From the NCBI RefSeq assembly GCF_029784135.1, contig NC_073745.1, positions 161,275,335 through 161,339,334 of the forward strand: a stretch of DNA of 64,000 nucleotides. Reading direction: 5' to 3'. The notes beneath the pieces are model-generated. The model saw nothing but the letters and a program-made list of their open reading frames with translations. It was not told the origin of the DNA and did no database searches. Below, one piece after another: positions 35,684 to 46,040 of the stretch. The stretch is from Toxorhynchites rutilus septentrionalis. Taxonomy: Eukaryota; Arthropoda; Insecta; Diptera; Culicidae. Positions within the stretch are counted from its first letter, which is position 1; every line of letters begins with the position of its first letter. The position numbers and the translations under genes were made by a program.

Positions 35684-36900
35684 ACAAATAATGATATAAT
35701 GGATGGTAAAAGTATTCTTTGTTTATTTTTTCGGAATTCGAAAAAAACGTCCGTGCCTCTAAACTAGAATACCTCCTTAAAAAGAATTTCATTCAGATAA
35801 TGAGATATAAGTATTTGATACAAATACAAAAAAAAAATGAAAAATATTATTTTAAAAATCGAAATTCATTTTTCTCAAAAAAAATTGAATTCTGAAAGGA
35901 AATTATATGAACAGTGTATACAATTACCAAAAAAATCTTTGGTCCTTTTAAAAAAGTAGGCTATTTTTTATGATTTCAAGTATGCAAAATTCATTAAATT
36001 GAAGAAAAAACAGGAAGTGGGTTATATCTATGGTATAACCGCAAGAGTGACGTAGGACTATCGTTGATTTAGAGATCATTTGTTTGAAGTTGAATCTAAA
36101 TCCATCCTGAATGAATGAATAAATAAATATTTGGGTGACTTCAAAAACGAGAGTGTTACTTTGAAGACTCAAGGTTTTATGCATCCAATATTGGATACAA
36201 AAAACCTTGTTCTGAAGAATAATCTTCAGAAGCTTTCCTGTTAACTGCACTTGATTGACAAATCACAAAACCAAATGTATGTGGTCGCAGTATTATATGG
36301 ATAGAAAACATTAAAATAAACTCGCTTGAATGTAATTTTCAATTCCAAGGGGAACTGGCAGATTATTTTTCAGCAACGATCATTTCTTTCCAGGTTTCCT
36401 CTCGATAACCAGCAAACGAAAAGAATTGCGTGTATGTGTGTGTGTGTGGCGGCTGCTTCTATGTCTTCCCGAGGAACCGTATTTCGATGCTGATACTCTC
36501 TTGGTCACCTTCTCTTCTCCTTCTGATCGATCGGCCTTTCTGCGCTCCCTCACAGTTAAAACAAACTGATTGCATTTCAGGTCAGGTCAAGCCAGGTAAT
36601 GAATACCTCGATCCCTCGCCGTTCAGCTCGTTCAGTAACGATGTTGTCTTGTCGATGTCCTCAGGCGTCGTGCACAAATTACGTAACGCAAAAATCCGGA
36701 TTTTGAACCTCCCCCCCCTTTCGTAACGCAATTTCCTATCTCTAATAAACAGAAAGTAACGCAACATCTAACCCCTCTCCCCTTATCGCGTTACGTAATT
36801 TGTGCACGACGCCTCACGAAAAATGAATGGGTTTCACCACCAGAATATCATTTCAGTATGCTTTTCGTGCGTGATTGAATCGAGAGAAGGTGTGGTTTAC
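35684..36900. repeat. 1,222-bp tandem duplication, copy 1
   Basis: The segment from ACAAATAATGATATAATGGA at 35684 to GGTGTGGTTTAC at 36900 recurs at 36906-38122, offset 1,222. Five extra bases (AAATT, 36901-36905) sit at the junction as filler. Copies differ at very few bases (AATTGCG at 36425 against AGTTGCG). The unit includes a MITE and a block shared with the histone-region repeat near 38250 and 41190. Confidence 0.9.
36664..36813. mobile_element. 150-bp MITE with perfect 26-bp TIRs
   Basis: GGCGTCGTGCACAAATTACG... at 36664-36689 is the exact complement of the right end at 36788-36813 (...TTTGTGCACGACGCC). The element is flanked by TCA on both sides (36661-36663, 36814-36816), a 3-bp TSD as in PIF/Harbinger-type MITEs. 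The interior is C-rich on one strand (CCTCCCCCCCCTTTCG) and non-coding. Confidence 0.85.
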
Positions 36901-36905
36901 AAATT

Positions 36906-38122
36906 ACAAATAATGATATAATGGATGGTAAAAGTATTCTTTGTTTATTTTTTCGGAATTCGAAAAAAACGTCCGTGCCTCTAAACTAGAATACCTCCTT
37001 AAAAAGAATTTCATTCAGATAATGAGATATAAGTATTTGATACAAATACAAAAAAAAAATGAAAAATATTATTTTAAAAATCGAAATTCATTTTTCTCAA
37101 AAAAAATTGAATTCTGAAAGGAAATTATATGAACAGTGTATACAATTACCAAAAAAATCTTTGGTCCTTTTAAAAAAGTAGGCTATTTTTTATGATTTCA
37201 AGTATGCAAAATTCATTAAATTGAAGAAAAAACAGGAAGTGGGTTATATCTATGGTATAACCGCAAGAGTGACGTAGGACTATCGTTGATTTAGAGATCA
37301 TTTGTTTGAAGTTGAATCTAAATCCATCCTGAATGAATGAATAAATAAATATTTGGGTGACTTCAAAAACGAGAGTGTTACTTTGAAGACTCAAGGTTTT
37401 ATGCATCCAATATTGGATACAAAAAACCTTGTTCTGAAGAATAATCTTCAGAAGCTTTCCTGTTAACTGCACTTGATTGACAAATCACAAAACCAAATGT
37501 ATGTGGTCGCAGTATTATATGGATAGAAAACATTAAAATAAACTCGCTTGAATGTAATTTTCAATTCCAAGGGGAACTGGCAGATTATTTTTCAGCAACG
37601 ATCATTTCTTTCCAGGTTTCCTCTCGATAACCAGCAAACGAAAAGAGTTGCGTGTATGTGTGTGTGTGTGGCGGCTGCTTCTATGTCTTCCCGAGGAACC
37701 GTATTTCGATGCTGATACTCTCTTGGTCACCTTCTCTTCTCCTTCTGATCGATCGGCCTTTCTGCGCTCCCTCACAGTTAAAACAAACTGATTGCATTTC
37801 AGGTCAGGTCAAGCCAGGTAATGAATACCTCGATCCCTCGCCGTTCAGCTCGTTCAGTAACGATGTTGTCTTGTCGATGTCCTCAGGCGTCGTGCACAAA
37901 TTACGTAACGCAAAAATCCGGATTTTGAACCTCCCCCCCCTTTCGTAACGCAATTTCCTATCTCTAATAAACAGAAAGTAACGCAACATCTAACCCCTCT
38001 CCCCTTATCGCGTTACGTAATTTGTGCACGACGCCTCACGAAAAATGAATGGGTTTCACCACCAGAATATCATTTCAGTATGCTTTTCGTGCGTGATTGA
38101 ATCGAGAGAAGGTGTGGTTTAC
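36906..38122. repeat. 1,222-bp tandem duplication, copy 2
   Basis: This is the second unit, including an identical MITE at 37886-38035. It continues into unique sequence GATGGCAATTTGG at 38123. No gene is recognised inside; frames of about 100 codons on the minus strand are duplicated along with it and show no domain. Confidence 0.9.
37886..38035. mobile_element. 150-bp MITE, duplicated copy
   Basis: This is the same MITE and the same TCA flanks, carried by the second unit of the 1,222-bp duplication. The insertion predates the duplication. Confidence 0.85.
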
Positions 38123-38249
38123 GATGGCAATTTGGAAGGCAAACTAGAGGAGAATGAACTCTCTGAGTATGAAAATTTCGGCGACTGAGCAATAATCGAT
38201 TGAAAATTATATAATTTTGGCGATACGAAACATTTTCCGTTTTTCATGT

Positions 38250-38480
38250 TATGCATCCATTATTGGATACGAAAATATCCTACTGATGGGAAAGAATAAT
38301 CTTCAGAAGCTTTCCAGCTAATTACACTTGATTGAAAAATTACGAAATCAAATGTATTTGGTCGCTGTGTTCGCCATATAATTAGAAAACATTAAAATAA
38401 ACTCTTTCGCATGGATGTATTCTTCAATTCCCAGGGAACTGGCAGATTATTTTTCAGCAACGATTAGATCTTTCCGGAAT
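38250..38480. repeat. Histone-region associated repeat, diverged copy
   Basis: Blocks such as ATGCATCCATTATTGGATAC, AATCTTCAGAAGCTTTCC and AACTGGCAGATTATTTTTCA recur, diverged, at about 36178-36400, 37400-37620 and 41190-41410. The repeat is non-coding, and its ATCCA.TATTGGAT palindrome is conserved between copies. Confidence 0.6.
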
Positions 38481-38569
38481 TTTCTCGATGCTGTATGGTA
38501 TCCAAACGAAAATTCTCATTTCAGTTTGGCCTGCAAAAAACTTTTCTGAACTCTAATCCATCAAATTTG

Positions 38570-38585
38570 GAGCCCTGAAAAGGGC
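38570..38585 (-). terminator. Histone mRNA 3' stem-loop (copy 1)
   Basis: The minus strand gives GGCCCTTTTCAGGGCT, nearly the canonical metazoan replication-dependent histone stem-loop (6-bp stem, TTTC loop) bound by SLBP. Its position about 30 bases past the H3 coding end is right for this class, so the pseudogene derives from a genomic histone unit and not from a polyadenylated transcript. Confidence 0.85.
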
Positions 38586-38599
38586 CGTTGATGATATGC

Positions 38600-38960
38600 T
38601 AAGCTAATACAGCACCCTCTCCTTGGATTCGACGGGCCAGCTGAATGTCCTTGGGCATGATGTGACGCGTTTTACGTGGATAGCACACAAATTTGTATCT
38701 TCGAATAAGCCTCCTGCAGCGTCATAACCGCGGAACTTTGGAAGCGCAAGTCGGTTTTGAAGTCCTGAGCAATTCCACGAACCAAAAGCTGCAAAGGTAG
38801 CTTGCGGATCAGCAATTCGGCCGACTTCCGATAGCGATGAATTTCACGCAAAGTTCCCGGTCGATAGCGATGTGGCTTCTTCACCTATCCTGCGGCTGGT
38901 GCGCTTATCCGAGCTGCTTTCGTGTGCCTTACCACTGAAAGACTAACCTGCTATCTGCTT
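38600..38960 (-). pseudogene. Histone H3 pseudogene 1
   Basis: The minus strand reads [40 protein letters not shown] and [19 protein letters not shown], the alpha-N to alpha-2 region of histone H3. The family has GTVALREI, so two residues are missing here. After EAY a deletion removes the codons for LVGLF-like residues and shifts the frame. [17 protein letters not shown] and further H3 pieces remain in other frames. The N-terminal tail is present at DNA level (ACCAAGCAG..., 38970 downward) but carries stops. It is followed by a histone stem-loop at 38570-38585. Confidence 0.85.
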
Positions 38961-39459
38961 GGTCCCAAACAAACGAGTCGTCACGTTGCGAGAGTAGAGT
39001 AAGAAATGAACGAAAGCAAAGGAAGCGTCATTTTATAACCTGTTTTCGAAGCTATCATTAAGCTATTGAAACAATTTTCCGACTCAATAAATAGCAATCA
39101 TATAACTCTTGGACATTTTATCTTTTGTATGAAATGATTATCACTGTTCCGTTGATCCGAAGCAGAATGAATCACGCTTAAAGAAGGAATGGATTTTTTC
39201 TTGGAATTTACTCAGCAAAAATAATGCCCTTTCCCAACACTTAAAAACGACAAACGGTAAACAGTTTCATCAAAGTGATTTCTTCGATATGGGGATATAT
39301 TCACTACATCATGTCATGTATTTCATATTCTTCATTATGAAATCCATATCCATGGCACCTATCGGTATCGAATTATCATCGACACCGCGATTTTCGCTAA
39401 ATGCTCCTTTCAGTTCGGCCTGTAAAAAACTTTTCTGAACTCTAATCCATCAAATTTGG

Positions 39460-39475
39460 AGCCCTGAAAAGGGCT
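39460..39475 (-). terminator. Histone mRNA 3' stem-loop (copy 2)
   Basis: AGCCCTTTTCAGGGCT on the minus strand forms a full 6-bp stem. Relative to the canonical GGCCCT/AGGGCC form, both ends of the stem have changed so that pairing is kept. Confidence 0.8.
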
Positions 39476-39489
39476 GTTGATTATATGCT

Positions 39490-39850
39490 AAGCTAATATA
39501 GCACGCTCTCCTCGGATACGATGGGCCAGCTGGATGTCCTTGGGCATGATGTGACGCGTTTTGCATGGATAGCACACAAATTGGTATCATCGAATAAGCC
39601 TCCTGCAGCGTCATAACCGCGGAACTTTGGAAGCGCAAGTCGGTTTTGAAGTCCTGAGCAATTCCACGAACCAAATGCTGCAAAGGTAGCTTGCGGATCA
39701 GCAATTCGGTCGACTTCTGATAGCGACGAATTTCATGCGAAGTTCCCGGTCGATAGCGATGTGGCTTCTCCACCTATCCTGCTACTGGTGCGCTTATCCG
39801 AGCTGCTTTCGTGGTGCCTTACCACCGAAGGACTAACGAGCTGTCTGCTT
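39490..39850 (-). pseudogene. Histone H3 pseudogene 2
   Basis: The minus strand reads [40 protein letters not shown] and [18 protein letters not shown]. It then diverges into frameshifted [19 protein letters not shown] at the same deletion seen in pseudogenes 1 and 3. Sharing this deletion means that all three copies descend from one already broken gene. The stem-loop at 39460-39475 reads AGCCCTTTTCAGGGCT. An A/T-rich TTTTATAAAATGACA about 75 bases upstream of the expected start region resembles the histone TATA box. Confidence 0.85.
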
Positions 39851-40032
39851 AGTCCCGATGAAACGAGTCCTCACGGTGCGAGAGTAGAGTAAGAAATGAA
39901 CGAAAGCAAGGGAAGTGTCATTTTATAAAACATAAAAGAATCGAATGTAAACCCCACCCTCTTTATTGTATAAGCTTACTGTATACTCACGAATATAATA
40001 AGGGTGGGATTTAGATTCTATACTTTTATGGT

Positions 40033-40039
40033 TTATAAA
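40033..40039 (+). promoter_or_regulatory. TATA box of divergent H3 pseudogene 3
   Basis: TATAAAA lies within GGTTTATAAAATGACGCTTC, about 30 bases upstream of TTCATTTCTTACTC, a plausible start region. A mirrored TTTTATAAAA stands in the other arm at about 39920. The two histone pseudogenes were transcribed away from each other from this ~110-bp interval. Confidence 0.5.
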
Positions 40040-40089
40040 ATGACGCTTCCTTTGCTTTCGTTCATTTCTTACTCTACTCTCGCACCGTG

Positions 40090-40470
40090 AGGACTCGAGC
40101 TCGTTAGTCTTTCGCAGACAGCTCGTTAGTCATTCGGTGGTAAGGCACACGAAGTCAGCTCGGATAAGCGCACCAGTAGCACGATAGGTGGAGAAGCCAC
40201 ATCGCTATCGACCGGGAACTTTGCGTGAAATTCATCGCTATCAGAAGTCGACCGAATTGCTGATCCGCAGCTACATTTGCAGCATTTGGATCGTGGAATT
40301 GCTCAGGACTTCAAAACCGACTTGCGCTTCCAAAGTTCCGCGGCTATGACGCTGCAGGAGGCTTATTCGAAGATACAAATTTGTGTGCTATCCACGTAAA
40401 ACGCGTCACATCATGCCCAAGGACATTCAGCTGGCCCGTCGAATCCAAGGAGAGGGTGCTATATTAGCTT
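40090..40470 (+). pseudogene. Histone H3 pseudogene 3
   Basis: The plus strand shows H3 tail remains (GGTGGTAAGGC, KSARISAPVAR* for KSAPATGG), then [20 protein letters not shown] and [12 protein letters not shown] frameshift follows, with [20 protein letters not shown] in another frame, MTLQEAY and the shared deletion. [16 protein letters not shown] is readable at the end in a third frame. Several stops and at least three indels are present. The stem-loop follows at 40485-40500. Confidence 0.85.
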
Positions 40471-40484
40471 AGCATATAATCAAC

Positions 40485-40500
40485 GGCCCTTTTCAGGGCT
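40485..40500 (+). terminator. Histone mRNA 3' stem-loop (copy 3)
   Basis: GGCCCTTTTCAGGGCT has one G-T pair at the base and is preceded by the usual CAAC (CAACGGCCC). It is followed by CCAAATTTGATGG instead of a clear purine-rich downstream element. Confidence 0.85.
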
Positions 40501-40695
40501 CCAAATTTGATGGATTAGAGTACAGAAAAGTTTTTTACAGGCCGAACTGAAAGGAGCATTTAGCGAAAATCGTGGTTTCGATAATAATTCGTTACCGATA
40601 GGTGCCATGGATATGGATTTCTTAACGAAGAATATGAAATACATGACATGATGTAGTGAATATATCCGAAGAAATCACTTTGGTGAAACTGCATT

Positions 40696-41180
40696 ATAAA
40701 ATTATTTGTGTACGAATGCCGCAATCGATAGTCGACTCTAATTTGCGCTGGGTAATTTCCTCGGAGGACTCGATTCCTCCTTTGAACATTAATAATCTAA
40801 TAATCTCTTTCTGGCGAAACGATGTGGTATGAATCACATTATTTGAATGATAGAATGAAGAAGTTTTCTGCCAATTTCCTTCAACCTCCAAACGTATCTT
40901 TCTCCCGTTTGTCGTTTTCGCGTTCGCTAATCCTTTCTCACAACACCCATTTCTCGTTTGAGAAATTGTTGAGTAAACATTGTTTGCCAGTGCGCGTAGA
41001 GCGGGAATTCCTAAAGATTCATTGCACCTCTAATAAATTGCCGAAAGACATGGTCTTACGTTGATCGCACTTGATTGAAAAAATCCAAAACGAAATGTAT
41101 TTGGTCGCAGCATTATATGAGTAGAAAGCAAATAATCGCTCGAAAATGACTTGATTTTCGCGATGTGAAACATTTTCCGT
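40696..41180. other. Unassigned stretch right of the inverted duplication
   Basis: Short frames at 40694-40891 (-) and 40822-41064 (+) overlap each other, show no domain and are probably chance. It appears to be host repeat DNA. Confidence 0.3.
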
Positions 41181-41184
41181 TTTT

Positions 41185-41425
41185 CATGTTATGCATCCAA
41201 TATTGGATACGAAAATTTCCACTGATGGGGAAAACAAATATTCAGAAGCTTTCCTGTTAATTGCGATTGATTGAAAAATAACAAAACCAAATGTATTTGG
41301 TTGCAGTGTTATATGGATAGAAAACATTAAAATAAACTCTTTCGCATGAATGTATTTTTCAATTCCCAGGGGAACTGGCAGATTATTTTTCAGCAACGAT
41401 GATAGCAACGATGATAGCAACGAGA
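41185..41425. repeat. Histone-region associated repeat, third locus
   Basis: It repeats the ATGCATCCAATATTGGATAC ... GGGAACTGGCAGATTATTTT block of 36178 and 38250, then a local 12-base tandem (GATGATAGCAAC, about 41395-41425) and a (GT)n run at 41437-41456. The corresponding (GT)n and GGCGGCTGCT are at 36432-36455. Confidence 0.6.
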
Positions 41426-41634
41426 ATTCCGCGCGTGTATGTGTGTGTGTGTGTGTGGCGGCTGCTCCGATGTTTCAAGCGGAACCGTGGCATCACTCTC
41501 CTCCTGATGGATTCCCTTTTGGCCTTAGGTGTACAAACAGGCTCTTGGTGAAACCGTTCATCAGCGTTTTCATGATAAACGAAATTAGCTTCACAACAAC
41601 AGCGACAACATGCTTCAATCGCTGTTCAATCATA

Positions 41635-41669
41635 ACTGAGTGGGTTTACGAGCGGCGCTCGCTTATATA
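41635..41669 (-). promoter_or_regulatory. Possible TATA plus initiator core promoter
   Basis: On the minus strand TATATAAGCG starts at 41669 and an arthropod-type initiator TCAGT starts at 41639, 30 bases downstream, the standard spacing. The DNA that follows (to about 41500) opens only an 18-codon frame (MKTLMNGFTKSLFVHLRPKG) before a stop. The promoter may belong to a lost histone-cluster gene. It could also be chance. Confidence 0.35.
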
Positions 41670-41917
41670 CCGATTGGTGATTTCAATAGCCTGTTTTGAA
41701 AGCAATTTTAAGACTATTGAAACAAGTTTTTGGATCAAAAAGTAACAAGTATATGACGCGTAGACATTTTATCTTTCAAATGAAGTGTTTATCATACCAT
41801 TTCGTTCAGTTGTTTAGGAGCTATTAACGCTCAAAATCTCGGTCTCCGGCGTAACGCTTTCGTTCTCGAAACTTTGGTTTTACACCCCGGTATAGAAATG
41901 AAAGACGTAGTCCTACG

Positions 41918-42473
41918 TCAAAAATGTAATTGAAAACACATCCTCATCAAAAATCCATTCAATGCAATTTGAGTTGGCATGAAATTCGTCATATCCAAAA
42001 CAGTGAATTTTTGTACAATTTTATTTAAATGACTGTATTCAAAAACATTTAGTCTCTTACAGATAATCAAACTTACGTCAAATAAAACGTTACTGCCTTT
42101 CAATTGGTTCATTGTTTTACCCTTTGGAACGCTTTTACCTATTACCATGACCGTTTTGATAAAAATGTTGTATTTTCTTTGTGTATCGAAAGCAACTTGG
42201 TCAATTGTATTATCAATCACTGAACTCAAATATTTCAATTGCCTGTGCAGTGACTTCAACTAGTAATGGAACAAAATAGAAGGCAAACATCGAGAAAACG
42301 CCAAGAACCTTTAACCACATTATTCTGCGCGTCCAGCGTGATGATTTGAACCGATACCCGTGGTTCTTATTCCGATTATATTCACTACAAGGTTGCAATA
42401 GATACCGGATACTAAGCAGCCCCACTTGACGGTTAATGTATTCGATTTGCCATCGATTTTTCGCTATCTGCAA
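41918..42473 (-). pseudogene. Possible membrane receptor-like remnant
   Basis: Two overlapping minus-strand frames (42473-42213 and 42259-41918) join across one frameshift into about 190 codons. The first has a basic segment (RFKSSRWTRRIMWLKVLGVF) leading into a hydrophobic helix (MFAFYFVPLLVEV). The second has IDNTIDQVAFDTQRKYNIFI and further helical sequence. The layout resembles the N-terminal part of an insect chemoreceptor (odorant or gustatory), but no diagnostic motif is present. It may equally be unrelated. Confidence 0.2.
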
Positions 42474-43349
42474 ACTTCACTTCTAAGTTCAAGATTTTCG
42501 CGAGTGGAAAAAAAAAGAAAGATGCTCGGTTCCGCGCCACAAACGAGGAGGCTCGGTGGGATTCCATGAAATTTATTATTTGGATTCAACTTTCCATATG
42601 ACAAATGGCTGACAGCAGCGTTTGGCGGTGACATTGTATCAACACGTGCCCGAAGCATATGCGAGCTGATGTCGAAAAAAGGTAACCTTTCAGTTTGGCA
42701 AGAAATATTTACATATATGTCGTGGGAAAGGGGGGAAAATCCTTTCGGATTATGTATTATTGGAAGGCTGAAATCTGGACGACAGATGGTGTATTGAAGT
42801 GTCCGTTTTTGGAACAAAGTAACTTATATTTGTCGTTTTTTTCCTCTTTGACGTGTGAGTAATATTCAAACATCGTTTATGTGAAGTTTATGGCCGGAAA
42901 GTTCTTAACGAAACATTAGTGTGAAGATAACAGTGAAGTCATAATATAAACAAATGTTTATAAACTAGCACTTGTTTTCTAACAATTTACTTTTTAAGGT
43001 TATTTTTTTTACATGTATCTTTTTCTCTATTGAACACGTATATATCAGATTCGAGTGGTTCGTGCGTATCATATATACCATCAAACGAATCAATACCAAA
43101 AAAATTGAACAAATGTTGTAGGCGGTAATATGTATAATAACACAATTTATTATTTGAGTATTGATTTATTTATGTTGTTTGTTGCTCTCAGTATAGTAGC
43201 GTTTGTTAACAACAGAAATCGACCGTAATCAACCCATATGGATGTACACACCCAAAAACAGAGAAAACAAAAATGAAATTATTCTGTAAATTCATGATGT
43301 CGCGTTGTCTCGCTTGTGAAGCAGCAGGGAGGAAATTATTTTCGAGTGC
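42474..43349. other. Unassigned stretch
   Basis: A 117-codon minus frame at 42464-42817 has no recognisable features. The rest is AT-rich with no transposon ends that I can identify. Confidence 0.3.
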
Positions 43350-43693
43350 TGGTTCTGCAATACAAATGAAACACAAATTTCTGCATTACTCGATAATTAA
43401 TCAAGCAGATAAAACCAAATTTGGCATGTAACGTAACGGAGAAACATGTTATTTGCAAGTGGTTGAAAAATCTTGATCGAGAATTTTGTCTGAAAATAAT
43501 CTGATATTATATTGTCGAGTTTTGGTAGAAGTACTAGGAATTTTATAGTAAAAGGTAATTTTAAAGGGTAGATTAGAAGATCAATCACTGTATAATTCTG
43601 CGATTGGAACCATGAATAGCGCTTAGTAAGAAAACGTGCATGTGATACCGAAAAATAAATTTTGGGCGGGACGAAGTTTGCCGGGTCAGCTAG
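43350..43693 (+). mobile_element. Non-autonomous Helitron-like element, 3' part
   Basis: It ends GCGGGACGAAGTTTGCCGGG-TCAG-CTAG before T at 43694, the clearest Helitron-type 3' terminus in the window, with a GC-rich short hairpin potential just upstream. The interior aligns with 2740-2954 and 17580-17864. The 5' end is not visible. Confidence 0.65.
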
Positions 43694-43699
43694 TGTTCA

Positions 43700-44870
43700 A
43701 ATAAATTAAACTACTAGATATAATCACATTCAACGAAACGCGTACCTTGTCACGAAATATAAGTTATCATGTTGATGCAGAACACACCGAGCAAATGGAA
43801 CCTCGTCAGTTTGAAACAAACATTTCAATCATTTGCAGCATCATCATGAAGAATATATGTTTCCATTTATTAAATCCTTGCTGCTGTTGCGGCTGCTGCA
43901 TCGGTAAAGCATTCAGAAAGCGCGTCTGTTTTGCTCATCCTTTTGATAATCCAAACGAGAGCACTGAGAGCACATTTGGAATGATTTTAATTGAAAACAA
44001 ATATTTTCCTTTTGTCCCAACTAACGATCATGAGATGTGGAGAAATAATGATACGATAAATAATGTCTGCTCTTGAACCAAAAAATCAACATGTTCGACC
44101 AAATACTCGTTATCCGGTATGGATGGATTGTACATTGAATCAACGTAACTTTCGGTTCATCAGCCAATGGGCATAATCAAGGTATGAATCAGCTTCATGA
44201 GAATTTTCACATTTTCTTCATATGTTAACGATATCATGTTTTTCTATTGAAGCATGAAAAGCTCGTCGATCTTCACATGTTTCGCATCGATTTTAAGAAT
44301 ATATTCCCATTCGGAATTTTCAGTTTATGTTACCGATAAATGTTACAGTCGCATGAGTTTACATGTAGAGCTTGTTCGTGTCCAGTTCAATTTTGTCTGC
44401 CTCTGTATTTTTTTAAATTTCTTTCAGCAAGGAACGCATAAGACAATGTAGCAAATATTTTATAAATTTTATAAAGTACATCGATCGTCGACCTAAATGA
44501 TACCGTCTCGTGCTCGACACTCGATGTACCCATGTTATATAAAACCATGCCTATTTAAAAGATCGATCTTTTTCTTCAGATTTTTTCGATCTTAGAAAAA
44601 CTTTTTGTAGATTTCTATTTCAATGTTCACCTAAAACATACTGCTAGCAGTGGTGGATGGTGACATTCTAGCCGAAAGGTTGTTTTACAGAACTGGTTGC
44701 TAAAACCAAGATTAGCTATCCAATTAAAAATATATATTAGGTGTACCAGTAAGTTTCTTTGATTTTACAACAGATGGTGTAACATGATTATTATTCCAGT
44801 GAATCAAATTTCCAGACATTCGTTGGAAAGCTACTGTTATTGCGTATCTTTTTGTATATGTATATATATG
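43700..44870. other. Unassigned stretch with a Cys-rich ORF
   Basis: A plus-strand frame at 43747-44076 contains NPCCCCGCCIGKAFRKRVCF followed by HPFDNPNESTESTFG. It starts at a TTG, has no hydrophobic leader and matches nothing I know. A second frame at 44254-44451 is unremarkable. Either could be an exon, but no convincing splice sites were judged. Confidence 0.25.
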
Positions 44871-44875
44871 TGTAT

Positions 44876-46040
44876 TAGGGTGCCAATGAAATTGGTCATC
44901 TCGAATTTCTAAAAGTTACCCCATAAAAAATGTTCACCACCTCGAAAAAACAATTTATGCAAAATATTAGCTCAATCGGACTTAAGCGAGAGTGGCGCAA
45001 AGCGGTCAAAGTTTGAGTTTTTTGAAAATCGAAAAATCACTCAAGGGGGGGAGGTAAAGGAATCGGGGTTTTAGAAAAAAAATTGTTGCCAAATGTCTTA
45101 AAATTGCATGAAACGTCGAGATCTAGTGCCATCTCGAATTTTTTTTTCTCAAAAATCGGCATTCTGGGACTCAGTTTTTTTTCGGAGTACGAAATGAAAA
45201 GTATGGTTTTAGGTGCCAATAATAATAGTTATCGCGATTTTGATTCGATAATATACCGTATGCAAAATATTAGCTCATTCGGACTTCATTTACTGGTGCC
45301 ACAAAAGTTAAAATTTGAGTTTTTTTAAAAAACGAAAAATCACCGAAAATCAAGGTTTTCAAAAAAAAAAGTTTGATGCCAAATGTCTTAAAATTGCATT
45401 AATCGTCGAGATTTACAGTTATCTCAAAATTTTTTGTTGGTAAAAAAAAGTTTTTTTGGCACTCGGTCGTTTTTTCACCTGAAAAATCGATTTTTTGACA
45501 AATTTCTTTTTTAGATAACTGTGAATCTCGACGTGTCATGCAATTTTAAGACAACCCCGATTTCCGGTGATTTTTCGGTTTTCAAATTTTAACGTTTGCG
45601 ACACCAGTATATGAAGTCCGAATGAGCTAATATTTTGCATAGGGTATATTATCGTGCAAATCAACATTTCGTAGCAAGTTCCGAATGAACAATCTAGATA
45701 ACTATTTTTATTGGCACCCAAAACCATACTTTTCGTTTCGTACTCCAAAAAAACTTAGTCCCAGAATGCCGATTTTCGACCAAAAAAAAAATATCTCGAG
45801 ATGGCACTAGATCTCGACGTTTCATGCAATTTTAAGACATTTGGCAACAATTTTGTTGTTTCGGGAACCCCGATTTCCTTTACTCCCCCCTTGGGTGATT
45901 TTCCGATTTTCAAAAAACTCAAACTTTGACCGCTTTGCGCCACTCTCTCTTAAGCCCGATTGAGCTGAAATTCGGCATAGGGTGTTTTTTCGAGGTGGTA
46001 AACATTTTGTATAGGGTAGCTTTTTGAAATTTTAGGGTCG
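44876..46040. mobile_element. 1.16-kb fold-back element
   Basis: The two halves are inverted copies: AACTCAAACTTTGACCGCTT at about 45918 complements AAGCGGTCAAAGTTTGAGTT at about 45000. AATTGCATGAAACGTCGAGA, CGGCATTCTGGGACT and AGTATGGTTTTAGGTGCCAA pair likewise. The ends are AGGGTGCCAATGAAATTGGT (left) and ...TTTTAGGGTCGATACC (right), the latter less well conserved. There is no coding capacity. The palindromic form suggests a MITE or fold-back transposon capable of forming long dsRNA. Confidence 0.7.

Larger units (their letters stand above)
39260..40695. repeat. Inverted duplication holding two divergent H3 pseudogenes
   Basis: Arm 39260-39985 (read -) matches arm 39990-40695 (read +): GTTTCATCAAAGTGATTTCT, CATGTCATGTATTTCATATT, the H3 remnant, AAGAAATGAACGAAAGCAA and ATTTTATAAAA all pair in order. 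The short centre (about 39945-40025) is itself partly palindromic (ACCCCACCCT... and AGGGTGGGAT...). The arms have diverged by scattered substitutions. The structure is a head-to-head histone pair, now dead. Confidence 0.8.

Noticed and set aside
36430..36726. 98-codon plus-strand ORF starting in a (GT)n run, present twice
   Set aside because: It is duplicated with the 1,222-bp unit, crosses into the MITE and starts in a simple repeat, so it is not a gene.
43747..44076. Cys-rich ORF as a metal-binding or toxin-like peptide
   Set aside because: There is no signal peptide, the start is TTG, the Cys run is a short low-complexity stretch, and no family pattern fits.
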